Below, in pieces: positions 34,243-42,498 of a DNA stretch of 64,000 bases; position 1 is the first letter of the stretch, and each line of letters begins with the position of its first letter. Source of the stretch: JACQAP01 sp035548375. Lineage in GTDB: Bacteria > Pseudomonadota > Gammaproteobacteria > Burkholderiales > JACQAP01. The DNA is taken from assembly GCA_035548375.1 (NCBI GenBank), contig DASZTG010000021.1, positions 62,001 to 126,000 on the forward strand. Direction: 5' to 3'. Below the pieces are notes generated by a model. It saw only the letters and a program-made list of their open reading frames with translations. It searched no databases and was not told the DNA's origin. Both the position numbers and the translations under genes were made by a program.

Positions 34243-35223
34243 ATGAAGACAACCATCCCGGCAGCGGTCGCGGCGGGACTTTTCTGCGCAGGATTGCCGG
34301 CATTCGCGGATGGCCCGGACGATCTCTGGGAAATCACCATGAAGATGGAGATGGCCGGCATGCCTTCCATGCCGGAGCGGACTTCCAAGGTCTGCCAGCG
34401 CAAGGGCAATCCCGATCCCTCGAAAATGAGCGACAAGGACAGCGATTGCCAGACCACCGACAAGAAGCAAACCGGCAACAAGGCCTCGTGGAAATTCAGC
34501 TGCACCAAGCCGCAGCCCATGACCGGCAGCGGCGAGGTGACCTACGGCGACGGCTCTTACCAGGGCATCATGAAAATGAAGTCCGACAAGATGGACGTTA
34601 CGCAGACGTTTTCCGGCAAGAAGGTCGGCACCTGCGCCTATGAAGACCCGATGAAGAAAGTCGAGCAGATGCAGGCGCAGAACAAGGCGATGATGGCCAA
34701 GGAGTGCGACAAGCAGATCGAGCAGTTGAACCCGATGATGGTGTTCGGCGGGCACGACCTTCCCGAAAGCGCGCTCCTTTGCAAGGACCGCAAGGCGGAC
34801 TTCTGCGCGCAGACCGGCAAGGTCACGCAGTCGATGAAGGATCCCGCGGGCTATGCCGGTGCCACCAAGAAGTATCCGGGCTGGCGCGAGGCCATGAAGG
34901 CCTGCGGCAGCGATCCCGCCACGGTCAGCGGCCCCGTTTGCAAGGTTGCGGTCGACAAGAAGGATTGGCCGTTCGTCGGCGAGAACTGCCCGGACGAGGG
35001 CCGCGCCGTGGCGCTGCAGAACTGCACCGGCATGGACTATACGGCGATGATGTCCTCGCCGTATCGCGAGGTCTGCCAGAAGTACGGTGCCGACCTCGCC
35101 AAGAAAAAAGTGGCGGACGACAAGGCTGCGCAACCCGCCGCAGCGCCGAAGTCGGACAAGGACAAGGCCGTCGATGCCGTCAAGGACGGCGCAAACAAGC
35201 TCAAGAGCCTGCTGAAATTCTAA
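34243..35223 (+). CDS. DUF3617-type exported Cys-rich protein
   Basis: 326 residues with signal peptide (MKTTIPAAVAAGLFCAGLPA, cleaved after AFA). The first 130 residues match the DUF3617 pattern: DDLWEITMKMEMAGMPSMP, KVCQRKG, CQTTDKKQTGNKASWKFSC, GSYQGIMKMKS. The second half contains several spaced Cys (LLCKDRKADFCAQTG, ACGSDPA, NCPDEGRAVALQNCTGMDY), so disulfides are likely, and ends with a Lys-rich helix KSLLKF. Function unknown; periplasmic location inferred. Preceded by GGGGGAG and followed by repeat element H. Confidence 0.8.
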   Translation: MKTTIPAAVAAGLFCAGLPAFADGPDDLWEITMKMEMAGMPSMPERTSKVCQRKGNPDPSKMSDKDSDCQTTDKKQTGNKASWKFSCTKPQPMTGSGEVTYGDGSYQGIMKMKSDKMDVTQTFSGKKVGTCAYEDPMKKVEQMQAQNKAMMAKECDKQIEQLNPMMVFGGHDLPESALLCKDRKADFCAQTGKVTQSMKDPAGYAGATKKYPGWREAMKACGSDPATVSGPVCKVAVDKKDWPFVGENCPDEGRAVALQNCTGMDYTAMMSSPYREVCQKYGADLAKKKVADDKAAQPAAAPKSDKDKAVDAVKDGANKLKSLLKF

Positions 35224-35238
35224 AGCCTACGGATCAGA

Positions 35239-35446
35239 TTTCACCACGGAGAACACGGAGAGACACGAAGAAAGGCCAAAGACAATACTGGAGATATTCT
35301 TCGCTGACGAAGTTTCCGGTTCCAAAATATTCGCGTCCAACGTCATATTCGCCAATTTTTATTCCGATCCTTCGTTTTTCTCTGTGTATCTCCGTGTTCT
35401 CCGTGTGCCCCTCAAGGGGGCATTAAAGTGAATCTCCGTGGTGAAA
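35239..35446. repeat. 9-nt-periodic inverted repeat, element H (CACGGAGAA units)
   Basis: Left end TTTCACCACGGAGAACACGG; right end TCTCCGTGTTCTCCGTGTGC ... CTCCGTGGTGAAA. The nested CCCCTCAAGGGG palindrome (35406-35434) interrupts the right arm. The right end contains the GTG start codons of the carboxypeptidase gene. Confidence 0.8.
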
Positions 35447-36256
35447 AGTAGACTTGTCATTGCGATAGCGGCCGCCGTCGCAATAGCGTTACCGGCATAT
35501 GCGGAGCAAGTGCCGGATCGTTTTCCGCAAATCGCAGATGCCTACCTGGTCCAGATCGGCGATCGTGACCTCTGGGCGCGCGGCGCGGATGAGCGCCTGC
35601 CGCCGGCCAGCCTGACGAAAATCATGACGGCGCTGCTGGTGATCGAAGACTACCAGCCCGATCGCGTTGTGGTCGTCAGCGAAAAGGCGGCACGCGCAAG
35701 CGGCGCCTTAAAGATTCGCGCCGGAGAGCAATTCACCATCGAAGCTTTGCTGACCGCGACCCTGGTCGCCTCCGCCAACAACGCCTGCACGGCGCTCGCG
35801 GAATCCGCGGCCGGCAGCGTTGCGGCATTCGTCGCAAAAATGAACGCCCGCGCAATCGCGCTCGGCCTGGCCAACACGCATTTCGCCAATCCCTGCGGTT
35901 TCGATGCGTCCGATCACTATTCGAGCGCGCGCGATCTTGCCCGGGTCACGCACACCGCGCTTGCGCACCCGGAATTCGCCGCAATCGTGGCGAAGCCCGA
36001 GGCGGCGATCGCCACGACCGACGGCAAGCGCCAATACCGCTTCCGCAACCGGAACGCATTGATCGGCAACTACGCGCCGGCGATCGGCGTGAAGACGGGT
36101 TACACGGCGAAGGCGGGTACCTGCCTGATCGCGCTGGCGCGCGAGGGCGATGCGGATGTGCTTCTCGTCATGCTGAACGCGAAGCGCCGCTGGTGGGATG
36201 CCATCGGGGTCATCGAAAACGCGTTCGAAGTATCCGCCGCCCATGCTGCGAAGTGA
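35438..36256 (+). CDS. D-alanyl-D-alanine carboxypeptidase (S11, PBP5-like)
   Basis: 272 residues from GTG; two GTG codons in tandem (35438, 35441) both lie in repeat element H. Signal peptide VIAIAAAVAIALPAYA. Active-site motifs S58-LT-K61, S112-A-N114 and K219-T-G221. Relatives trim the terminal D-Ala of peptidoglycan stem peptides in the periplasm. It is shorter than PBP5 and lacks the C-terminal amphipathic anchor and the second domain. The 3' end overlaps the next gene by 14 bases, so they are co-translated. Confidence 0.9.
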   Translation: MVKSRLVIAIAAAVAIALPAYAEQVPDRFPQIADAYLVQIGDRDLWARGADERLPPASLTKIMTALLVIEDYQPDRVVVVSEKAARASGALKIRAGEQFTIEALLTATLVASANNACTALAESAAGSVAAFVAKMNARAIALGLANTHFANPCGFDASDHYSSARDLARVTHTALAHPEFAAIVAKPEAAIATTDGKRQYRFRNRNALIGNYAPAIGVKTGYTAKAGTCLIALAREGDADVLLVMLNAKRRWWDAIGVIENAFEVSAAHAAK

Positions 36257-37607
36257 CACGACCGCCGTCGCGGCGCTGGTCGTCGCCGTGCTGCTGGCGT
36301 ATTTCAACGCGCTTGGCGCCGCCTTCCAGTTCGACGATATCAATGTCATCGTCGATAACCTCGCAGTGCACTCCTTCGCGGCCTGGTCGGATTCGATGCC
36401 CGGCATACGGCCGCTGCTGAAATTTTCCTATGCGCTGAACTGGACGCTGCACGATTCGCCGTTCGGGTTTCATCTTTTCAACGTCGCGTTGCATGCGGTC
36501 AACACCGTCCTGGTCTATCGCCTGCTGCAGTCGCTATCCCGCGCGCAGTCGCTGGCACCCGAGGCGAACTGGTGCCGGGCACCGCTCATCGGCGCAATGC
36601 TGTTCGCGCTGCATCCGGTGCAGACCGAGGCGGTGACTTATATATCCGGCCGCTCGGTGTCGCTGATGGCGTTGTTCTACCTCGGCAGTGCATTGGCGTG
36701 GATGCGCGTGGGCCACGACGAAGCGGGTCGATCATGGCGATTGTTCTCCGCTTTGCTATTTGGCCTGGCGTTGCTGGTGAAGGAAACGGCCGTTACCTTG
36801 CCCCTTGCGTTGCTTTTGCTGGATGCGTGGGCCTTGCACGAGCCGGGCGACTTGCGCCAGCGGCTGTTGCGCCTGCGCTGGCATTTCCTGGTGCTGGCGT
36901 TTTCCGTCGGCGTGATGCTCGCGAGCACGACCTACCGGCATCTGCTCGATGTCAGCTTGTCCGCGCGCGGCATGCTGGACAACCTGCTGACCCAGGTGAA
37001 CGCGGTGTGCTGGCTGGCGCGGCAGATCATCATGCCGTGGAATCTGAACGCGGACCCCGACCTGCCGGTCATTACTGCGATGTCGCTGCCGCTGCTGCTG
37101 CAAGTGATCGTCGTGGCGGGAATCCTGTATGCCGGATTTCGCGGCATTCGCAGCCGGCGCTGGCTGGCGTTCGCGGTCCTGTGGCTTTTCCTCCACCTGC
37201 TGCCGACGAATTCTTTGCTGCCAAGGCTAGACGTTGCGAACGATCGCCAGCTCTATCTCGCGCTCATCGGCGGTTTCTTCGTGATCGGTCTGGGAGTGGA
37301 GGCGCTGGCAACGCGGTTTCGACGCCCGCAATGGCTTGTCGGCGTTGCGCTGGCACTGCTGCTCGCGCTTGGCATCGGCACGTTCCAGCGCAACGAGACC
37401 TATGCTTCGCCGATTGCCTTCTGGGAGGACGCGCTGGCGAAATCGCCGCGCAAGGCGCGGGTGGCCAACAATCTCGGCTATGCCTACCAGCAGGCCGGCC
37501 GGCTTGCTGAAGCGAAACTCGCCTACCAGCAAGCCATCGCTGCGGACCCGGACTACTGGCGGGCCCGCATCAACCTCGAAGCGCTGGAAGCGGCGGAGAA
37601 GCGCTGA
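36243..37607 (+). CDS. multi-pass membrane protein with C-terminal TPR (TMTC/PMT-like)
   Basis: 454 residues from ATG 36243. About ten membrane spans. An early DDIN motif after the first span (GAAFQFDDINVIVDNLAVHS) and HPVQTEAVTYISGRSVSLMA match GT-C-fold mannosyltransferase-like TMTC proteins, in which acidic residues of the first loop bind donor or metal. The C-terminus has TPR repeats (ARVANNLGYAYQQAGRLAEA, KLAYQQAIAADPDYWRAR). A protein O-glycosyltransferase-like role is an inference from these features. Translationally overlapped with the carboxypeptidase gene. Confidence 0.75.
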   Translation: MLRSDTTAVAALVVAVLLAYFNALGAAFQFDDINVIVDNLAVHSFAAWSDSMPGIRPLLKFSYALNWTLHDSPFGFHLFNVALHAVNTVLVYRLLQSLSRAQSLAPEANWCRAPLIGAMLFALHPVQTEAVTYISGRSVSLMALFYLGSALAWMRVGHDEAGRSWRLFSALLFGLALLVKETAVTLPLALLLLDAWALHEPGDLRQRLLRLRWHFLVLAFSVGVMLASTTYRHLLDVSLSARGMLDNLLTQVNAVCWLARQIIMPWNLNADPDLPVITAMSLPLLLQVIVVAGILYAGFRGIRSRRWLAFAVLWLFLHLLPTNSLLPRLDVANDRQLYLALIGGFFVIGLGVEALATRFRRPQWLVGVALALLLALGIGTFQRNETYASPIAFWEDALAKSPRKARVANNLGYAYQQAGRLAEAKLAYQQAIAADPDYWRARINLEALEAAEKR

Positions 37608-37631
37608 CCGGTACGGCTTTGATGACAACGC

Positions 37632-38945
37632 CTAGGCTGACGCGGCCTGTCCTTCCGGGTTGACCCGCGCAACCTGGCGGCCCACGATCAGCGCGACGAT
37701 GGCGCCGATCAGCAAGCAGGTCGCGAGGAAAGTCAGCCCGGCCTTGAAACCGCCGGCGTTGTCCTTCAGCCAGCCCACGGCGAACGGGCCAATGAAGCCG
37801 CCGAGGTTGCCCACGGAATTGATGAATGCGATGCCGCCGGCAGCGGCGACGCCCGTCAGATAGCCGGTCGGCATCGCCCAGAACGTCGGCTGCGAGCAAT
37901 ACATGCCGATCGCCACCACCGTCATGCAAGTCATTGCCAGCACCGGGGATTCGACGCCGGCATAGGCGCTGCACAGCATGGCGATGCCGGCAAGTCCGAG
38001 TGCACCGGCGCAGTGGAAGGTGCGCTCGCCGGTCTTGTCCGAGTGCCGCGACCACAGCACCATGCAGATCGTCGCGATCAGGTACGGGATAGCCATGACC
38101 AGGCCGATGTCGAGCTTGTCCTTCACGCCCATGGCATTGATGAGCTGTGGCATCCACAGGCTCAGGCCATAAATGCCGATGGCAAGCGACGTATAGACCA
38201 CCGCGAACATCAGGATCTTCGGGTGCCCGATCGTCTGCCAGAGCGACAGGTGCTTCGTTTCGACGCGCGCCGCGGCCTCACGCTCGAGCGTGGTCTTGAG
38301 GTATGCCTTCTCGGCGTCGGTCAGCCACTTCGCGTTTTCCGGCTTGTCGATGACGGCCTTCAGCGTGATGAACCCGAGGACGACGGAGGGGATGCCTTCG
38401 ATGATGAACAGCCAGCGCCAGCCCGGATAGCCGAGCGTGCCGTCGAAGTATTTGAGGATCAAGCCGCCGAGCGGCGCCGCGATGGTGTTGTTCAGCGGGC
38501 TGATGATCAGGAACAGGCCGAAGATGCGGCCGCGGTACTCGGCAGGGAACCAGAGTGTCAGGTAGTAGATCACGCCCGGGAAGAACCCTGCTTCCGCCAC
38601 GCCGAGCAGGAAGCGCGTGACGAAGAAGCTCACGTCCCCGGTGATGAAGCCCATCGCGACCGCCATGATCCCCCAGGTGATCATGATGCGCGCGAACCAG
38701 ATGCGCGCGCCGATCTTCGACAGGATCATGTTGCTGGGCACCTCGCCGATGAAGTAGCCGATGAAGAACAGGCCCGCGCCCCAGCCGAACACGGTCGCCG
38801 TGAATCCCAGTTCGGCGTTCATGGTCAGCGCCGCGAGGCCGACGTTCAGGCGGTCGATGATGCAGATCAGGTAAGTCAGCAGCAGGAAGGGCAATACCTT
38901 CCACGCCATCTTGCGCACCAGCGCCTGTTCTTCGGCTTTCGTCAT
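37632..38945 (-). CDS. MFS transporter, anion:cation symporter (phthalate permease) type
   Basis: 437 residues, twelve spans. IDRLNVGLAALTMNAELGFT at the first helix end, the RFLLGVAEAGFFPGVIYYLT motif and LWFPAEYRGRIFGLF are hallmarks of the ACS/phthalate permease branch, which takes up aromatic or organic acids such as phthalate, tartrate or hexuronates. GGGGAGAGG precedes the ATG on the minus strand. It lies downstream of the dienelactone hydrolase-SnoaL gene on the same strand, with repeat element I between. Confidence 0.9.
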   Translation of the reverse strand: MTKAEEQALVRKMAWKVLPFLLLTYLICIIDRLNVGLAALTMNAELGFTATVFGWGAGLFFIGYFIGEVPSNMILSKIGARIWFARIMITWGIMAVAMGFITGDVSFFVTRFLLGVAEAGFFPGVIYYLTLWFPAEYRGRIFGLFLIISPLNNTIAAPLGGLILKYFDGTLGYPGWRWLFIIEGIPSVVLGFITLKAVIDKPENAKWLTDAEKAYLKTTLEREAAARVETKHLSLWQTIGHPKILMFAVVYTSLAIGIYGLSLWMPQLINAMGVKDKLDIGLVMAIPYLIATICMVLWSRHSDKTGERTFHCAGALGLAGIAMLCSAYAGVESPVLAMTCMTVVAIGMYCSQPTFWAMPTGYLTGVAAAGGIAFINSVGNLGGFIGPFAVGWLKDNAGGFKAGLTFLATCLLIGAIVALIVGRQVARVNPEGQAASA

Positions 38946-38982
38946 GGTCCTCTCCCCTGGAAAACTATTACCTGATTATTTT

Positions 38983-39121
38983 TACCACGGAGGACACGGA
39001 GTAAACACAGAAAAGCATTACGAGAAACGGAGCAGGTGAATCGGGTGTCCAAAAATTTCGACCGCGTCGACCTGTTCCGTCCTTCTCTTCTCGATGGATG
39101 TTCTCCGTGTTCTCCGTGGTT
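38983..39121. repeat. 9-nt-periodic inverted repeat, element I (CACGGAGGA units)
   Basis: Left end ACCACGGAGGACACGGAGTA; right end TTCTCCGTGTTCTCCGTGGT, complementary over the outer 20 bases; about 90 bases between. It fills the space between two minus-strand genes and has no nested palindrome. Confidence 0.75.
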
Positions 39122-39142
39122 CACGCCTTGGATCTTGGTGTA

Positions 39143-40399
39143 TCAGTTTTTGCTTTCGCTCGACGCCCATTTCTTCATGAGCATGTTCGACGGGAAGTGC
39201 TCGTCCACCAGCTTGCGCGCGGTTTCCGCGCCTGCAACCGGCAGCCCGGTTTTCTTCGGGTCGAGCAGGCCGATCTGCACCAGCACCGAAGCCTGGTCCC
39301 AGTAGATGTGCTCGTGGTAGAGCTTGTCGCCGCGGAAATTCACGATCGCGACCAGCGGGATCTCTACGTATTTTCCCGTCGGCGCCACGCCGGGCAGCAT
39401 CCAGTCGATCTCGATGTCGTGCGTGAAGCAGAACAGCATCTCGTCGACCAGCCGGTCCGAGCCGATGGTGCGCGAGATCGGGATCAACTTCGTGTCCTTC
39501 GGCGTGGTCGGAATGAAATGATGTTTGTAGAAGCGCTTGAGATGATCGTGCCCCACGCCGCCGGTGATGGTCGGGATGTGGTTCACGTAGGGCTCGGGCA
39601 CCATGGTCTTCATGGTGGCGTCGACGTCGCGCGTGCCGAACTCGTGCATCGTATGCGCTTCCCACAACGCCGACAGGTCGTAGTGCGGGCCCATGACCCT
39701 GCGGAACAGCGCGATGGAACGCGAGTGCGCCATCATCGCGGCGGGACGGTCGAAATGCATGCCGCCGGTGCGCGCGAACGCGTGGTCCACGCCGGGATAG
39801 ACATAGATCTCGACGTCGTTGCGGCCCTTGAACGTCTCCTTGATCTGGTCCACCACCGCGGGCGGCGCGTACTTGTCCTCGGCCGCAAAATGCAGTTGCA
39901 GCGGCACCTTGATCTTGCCGGCTTCGTTGAGATATTTCTCGATGGTCACGCCGTAATAGCCGACTGCGCAGTCAACACCCGAGCGGGCCGCCGCGAGATA
40001 GGCGAGGCGCCCGCCCAGGCAGAATCCCAGCGCGCCGACCTTGCCGGTGTGCTCCGGCCGCGTGCGCAGGGTCCGTACCGCGGCGGTGATGTCGTCCATG
40101 GCCTTGTCGACGTCCAGGCGCTGCAGCAGATCGAAGGCCTTCTTCCACTCGGTTTCCGAGTATCCAAGGTCGACGTCCTTCTCGAGGCGCCAGAAGAGAT
40201 CGGGTGCCAGCACCACGTAGCCTTCCTCGGCGTAATACTCGGCGACCTCGCGGATGTATGCGTTGATGCCGAAGATTTCCTGGCACAACACGATGCCCGG
40301 GCCCTTGCCCGATGCCGGGACCGTGAGATAGCCACGGAACTTGCCGCCGTCGGCGGCCTTGATTTCTATCCACTGCCCCTTCGATGCGGACCCAGCCAT
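39143..40399 (-). CDS. dienelactone hydrolase family protein fused to a SnoaL/NTF2-like domain
   Basis: 418 residues. The dienelactone-hydrolase domain spans about 10-230: IVLCQEIFGINAYIREVAEY, nucleophile Cys127 in ALGFCLGGRLAYLAA, the acidic residue near YPGVDHAFAR with the catalytic His. The second half (about 240-400) is a SnoaL/NTF2-like cone: FGTRDVDATMKTMVPEPYV, LPGVAPTGKYVEIPLVAIVN, YHEHIYWDQASVL. The fusion suggests a cytoplasmic lactone or ester hydrolase with an added binding or lyase-like domain. It belongs with the MFS permease downstream. AACTGGAGAG precedes the ATG on the minus strand. Confidence 0.88.
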   Translation of the reverse strand: MAGSASKGQWIEIKAADGGKFRGYLTVPASGKGPGIVLCQEIFGINAYIREVAEYYAEEGYVVLAPDLFWRLEKDVDLGYSETEWKKAFDLLQRLDVDKAMDDITAAVRTLRTRPEHTGKVGALGFCLGGRLAYLAAARSGVDCAVGYYGVTIEKYLNEAGKIKVPLQLHFAAEDKYAPPAVVDQIKETFKGRNDVEIYVYPGVDHAFARTGGMHFDRPAAMMAHSRSIALFRRVMGPHYDLSALWEAHTMHEFGTRDVDATMKTMVPEPYVNHIPTITGGVGHDHLKRFYKHHFIPTTPKDTKLIPISRTIGSDRLVDEMLFCFTHDIEIDWMLPGVAPTGKYVEIPLVAIVNFRGDKLYHEHIYWDQASVLVQIGLLDPKKTGLPVAGAETARKLVDEHFPSNMLMKKWASSESKN

Positions 40400-40474
40400 G
40401 ACGCTCTCCAGTTATTGTTCTTGCTGCATCGCAGTGCGCGGCAGCGTGGACAGCGGACCTTTTACCGTGGGGAA

Positions 40475-40533
40475 CTGCGCCGTGTCAAACCACGGCGCAG
40501 AGAATAGCCAGGCGCCGTGTCAAACCACGGCGC
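40475..40533. repeat. two identical hairpins (GCGCCGTG-N6-CACGGCGC)
   Basis: Two copies of the same 22-base unit at 40477-40498 and 40512-40533: arms GCGCCGTG and CACGGCGC around the same loop TCAAAC, start-to-start distance 35 bases. The first copy is extended to a 10-bp stem (CTG/CAG). They lie in the 279-base divergent gap between the hydrolase and the solute-binding protein gene. They could be tandem operators or RNA hairpins; no T run follows, so terminators are less likely. Confidence 0.6.
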
Positions 40534-40678
40534 GGGGGAAATTCCCGTGCGGCGCGAAAGGTGTGGCGCGGCTTGACAAGCAGGGGCCGCCAACCTAGAT
40601 TCCCGCCGGTCCTTTCGTCATACAAAACAAGCGCGTCGAATCCTCGATCGCGCCTTCGCATTCAACCGGGGGTACCAC

Positions 40679-42226
40679 ATGAATCCGTTCACGCGCCGAC
40701 GCTTCCTGCAGGCATCGGGAGCAGCCGCCCTGACCGCGCCGCTCGCCAGTTCCCTGATCCTCACGAACGAGGCCCATGCGCAGTCCGGCAAGGTCCTCAC
40801 GATTGCCTACAACGTCGCGCTGCCGTCATGGGATCCGACCACCGGGCCGTCGGCGGTGAATCCGACCATCCAGTCGCTCTACAAGGCGGTGTTCGATTCC
40901 TACATCGACCAGAATCCCGACCTGTCCTTCAAGCCGGGCCTGCTGACGAAGTGGGGCTGGAACAAGGACAAGACCAAGGTCGAGATGGAAGTGCGCAAGG
41001 ATGCGTTCTGGCACGACGGCACGCCCGTCACGCCCGAGGACGTGGTGTGGTCGCTGGAGCGCGCGGGCGACCCCAAGAGCGGCAACCCGATCCAGTTCGT
41101 CTGGGGCAAGATCGGCAACTTCAAGATCGACGGCCACAAGGTCACGGCCGACGTGAAGGAATTCGAGCCGGCGCTGTTCAAGTGGATGGCTTTCCTCACG
41201 GGCTACGTGCTGCCGAAGAAAGCCTACACCGCGGCGGGAGCAGAAGGATGGGAAGCGAAGCCCGTCGGCAGCGGCCCGTACATGGTCGAGAAGTTCGAGC
41301 GCAACGCCTACATCCGCCTCAAGGCGTTCCCGAAATACTGGGGACCCAAGCCTGCCTTCGACACGGTCGTGTTCAAGCTCGTTGGCGACGCGTCCGCGCG
41401 CGTGGCGGAAATCGAAAGCGGCTCGGCCGACCTGACGCTGGAAGTGCCCTACGAGGAATTCGACCGGTTGAAAGCGAAGAGCGGCCTGGCCGGCGTAGCG
41501 CACCCGGTGTCCGACATCGGCATGATCTTCATCACCAACATCGAGCCCATGCTCGATGCCAACGTTCGCCAGGCCATGGTGCAATCCATCGACAAGAAGG
41601 CGATCGTCGACAAGCTGTTGCATGGCTACGGCACCGTCATCGATACGCTGGAAGCCCCGCAGTACGCAGCCTTCGATGCGTCGATCAAGACCAAGTACGA
41701 CCCGGAAGCCGCGAAGCAACTGCTCGCCAAGTCTGGATTTTCCACGTCGAAGCCGGTGAAGTTCACGATCCAGACCACGCGCGGCTTCAAGCCCAAGGAC
41801 TACGAAATGATCCAGGCCGTGGTCGGCATGTGGCGCAAGGTCGGCATCGAGGCGAACGTCGAGACTTATGAAATTGCCAAGCACTTCGAGCTGCGCATGC
41901 GCCACGGCCTCGCTCCCGCAGCGTTCTACAACTGGGGCAATTCCATCGGCGATCCGTCGACCTCCACGGGGTTCGCCATGTTCAGCCACTCGCCGCACTC
42001 GGCGTGGAAGACCGACGACGTCGACGCGAAGATCGGCCCGCTGTGGGGCGAGAAGGACGAGGCAAAGCGCATCGCCGGCTGGAAGGCCGCCGATCGCTAC
42101 ATCGCGGACAACGCCTACGTAATCCCGCTGCTGCAGTATTCGCAGCCCGTCGTGTACAAAAGCAGCATCAAGTTCACGCCCCACGTCGCCGGGTTCATCC
42201 TGCCGCAGAACATCAGGCCTGCTTAG
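40679..42226 (+). CDS. ABC transporter solute-binding protein, peptide family (SBP_bac_5), Tat-exported
   Basis: 515 residues. Twin-arginine signal FTRRRFLQASGAAALTAPLA, cleaved near AQSGK. SBP_bac_5 signatures: AFWHDGTPVTPEDVVWSLER, GSGPYMVEKFERNAYIRLKA, RVAEIESGSADLTLEV. Captures peptides or small organic solutes for the dppBCDF-type permease encoded at 46087-50394. The neighbouring gene is a paralogue of about 65 per cent identity by eye. TTCAACCGGGGGTACCAC precedes the ATG, a moderate Shine-Dalgarno. Followed by repeat element K. Confidence 0.92.
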   Translation: MNPFTRRRFLQASGAAALTAPLASSLILTNEAHAQSGKVLTIAYNVALPSWDPTTGPSAVNPTIQSLYKAVFDSYIDQNPDLSFKPGLLTKWGWNKDKTKVEMEVRKDAFWHDGTPVTPEDVVWSLERAGDPKSGNPIQFVWGKIGNFKIDGHKVTADVKEFEPALFKWMAFLTGYVLPKKAYTAAGAEGWEAKPVGSGPYMVEKFERNAYIRLKAFPKYWGPKPAFDTVVFKLVGDASARVAEIESGSADLTLEVPYEEFDRLKAKSGLAGVAHPVSDIGMIFITNIEPMLDANVRQAMVQSIDKKAIVDKLLHGYGTVIDTLEAPQYAAFDASIKTKYDPEAAKQLLAKSGFSTSKPVKFTIQTTRGFKPKDYEMIQAVVGMWRKVGIEANVETYEIAKHFELRMRHGLAPAAFYNWGNSIGDPSTSTGFAMFSHSPHSAWKTDDVDAKIGPLWGEKDEAKRIAGWKAADRYIADNAYVIPLLQYSQPVVYKSSIKFTPHVAGFILPQNIRPA

Positions 42227-42233
42227 GGATTAC

Positions 42234-42478
42234 ATCCAACGCAAAGGCGCAAAGAACGCAAAGAACGCAAAGAACGCAAAGGACGCAAAGGATTCACTTC
42301 AATACTCCCTTGCGGGGTACGCAAAGAAGGCCAGGACGGTATTTGCATTCGGCCGATGGCGCGAGGGCTTGATGTGCCAGCGTGCTCGACGATGATCGCC
42401 CATGTCAGATTCCTGAAGGATATTTCGGTTTCGGGTTTCCTTTGCGATCTTTGCGTTCTTTGCGCCTTTGCGTTGGGT
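42234..42478. repeat. 9-nt-periodic inverted repeat, element K (CGCAAAGAA units)
   Basis: Left arm starts ATCCAACGCAAAGGCGCAAA and has five more CGCAAAGRA units in perfect tandem; right arm TCTTTGCGTTCTTTGCGCCT then TTGCGTTGGGT. The conserved nested palindrome CTCCCTTGCGGGG lies at 42291-42320. It starts 8 bases after the first solute-binding gene and ends 20 bases before the second. Confidence 0.85.
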
Positions 42479-42498
42479 TGAAATGAGGAGGATCTAGA

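Noticed and set aside
38942..39124. Short frames within repeats (peptides such as NHGEHGEH or NAKAQRTQRTQR)
   Set aside because: They are direct translations of the 9-nt repeat arms, occur in several elements, and have no RBS or family.
42234..42300. Tandem CGCAAAGAA units as a possible CRISPR array
   Set aside because: Units are 9 bases without spacers, and the same units return inverted in the second arm; this is a hairpin repeat.
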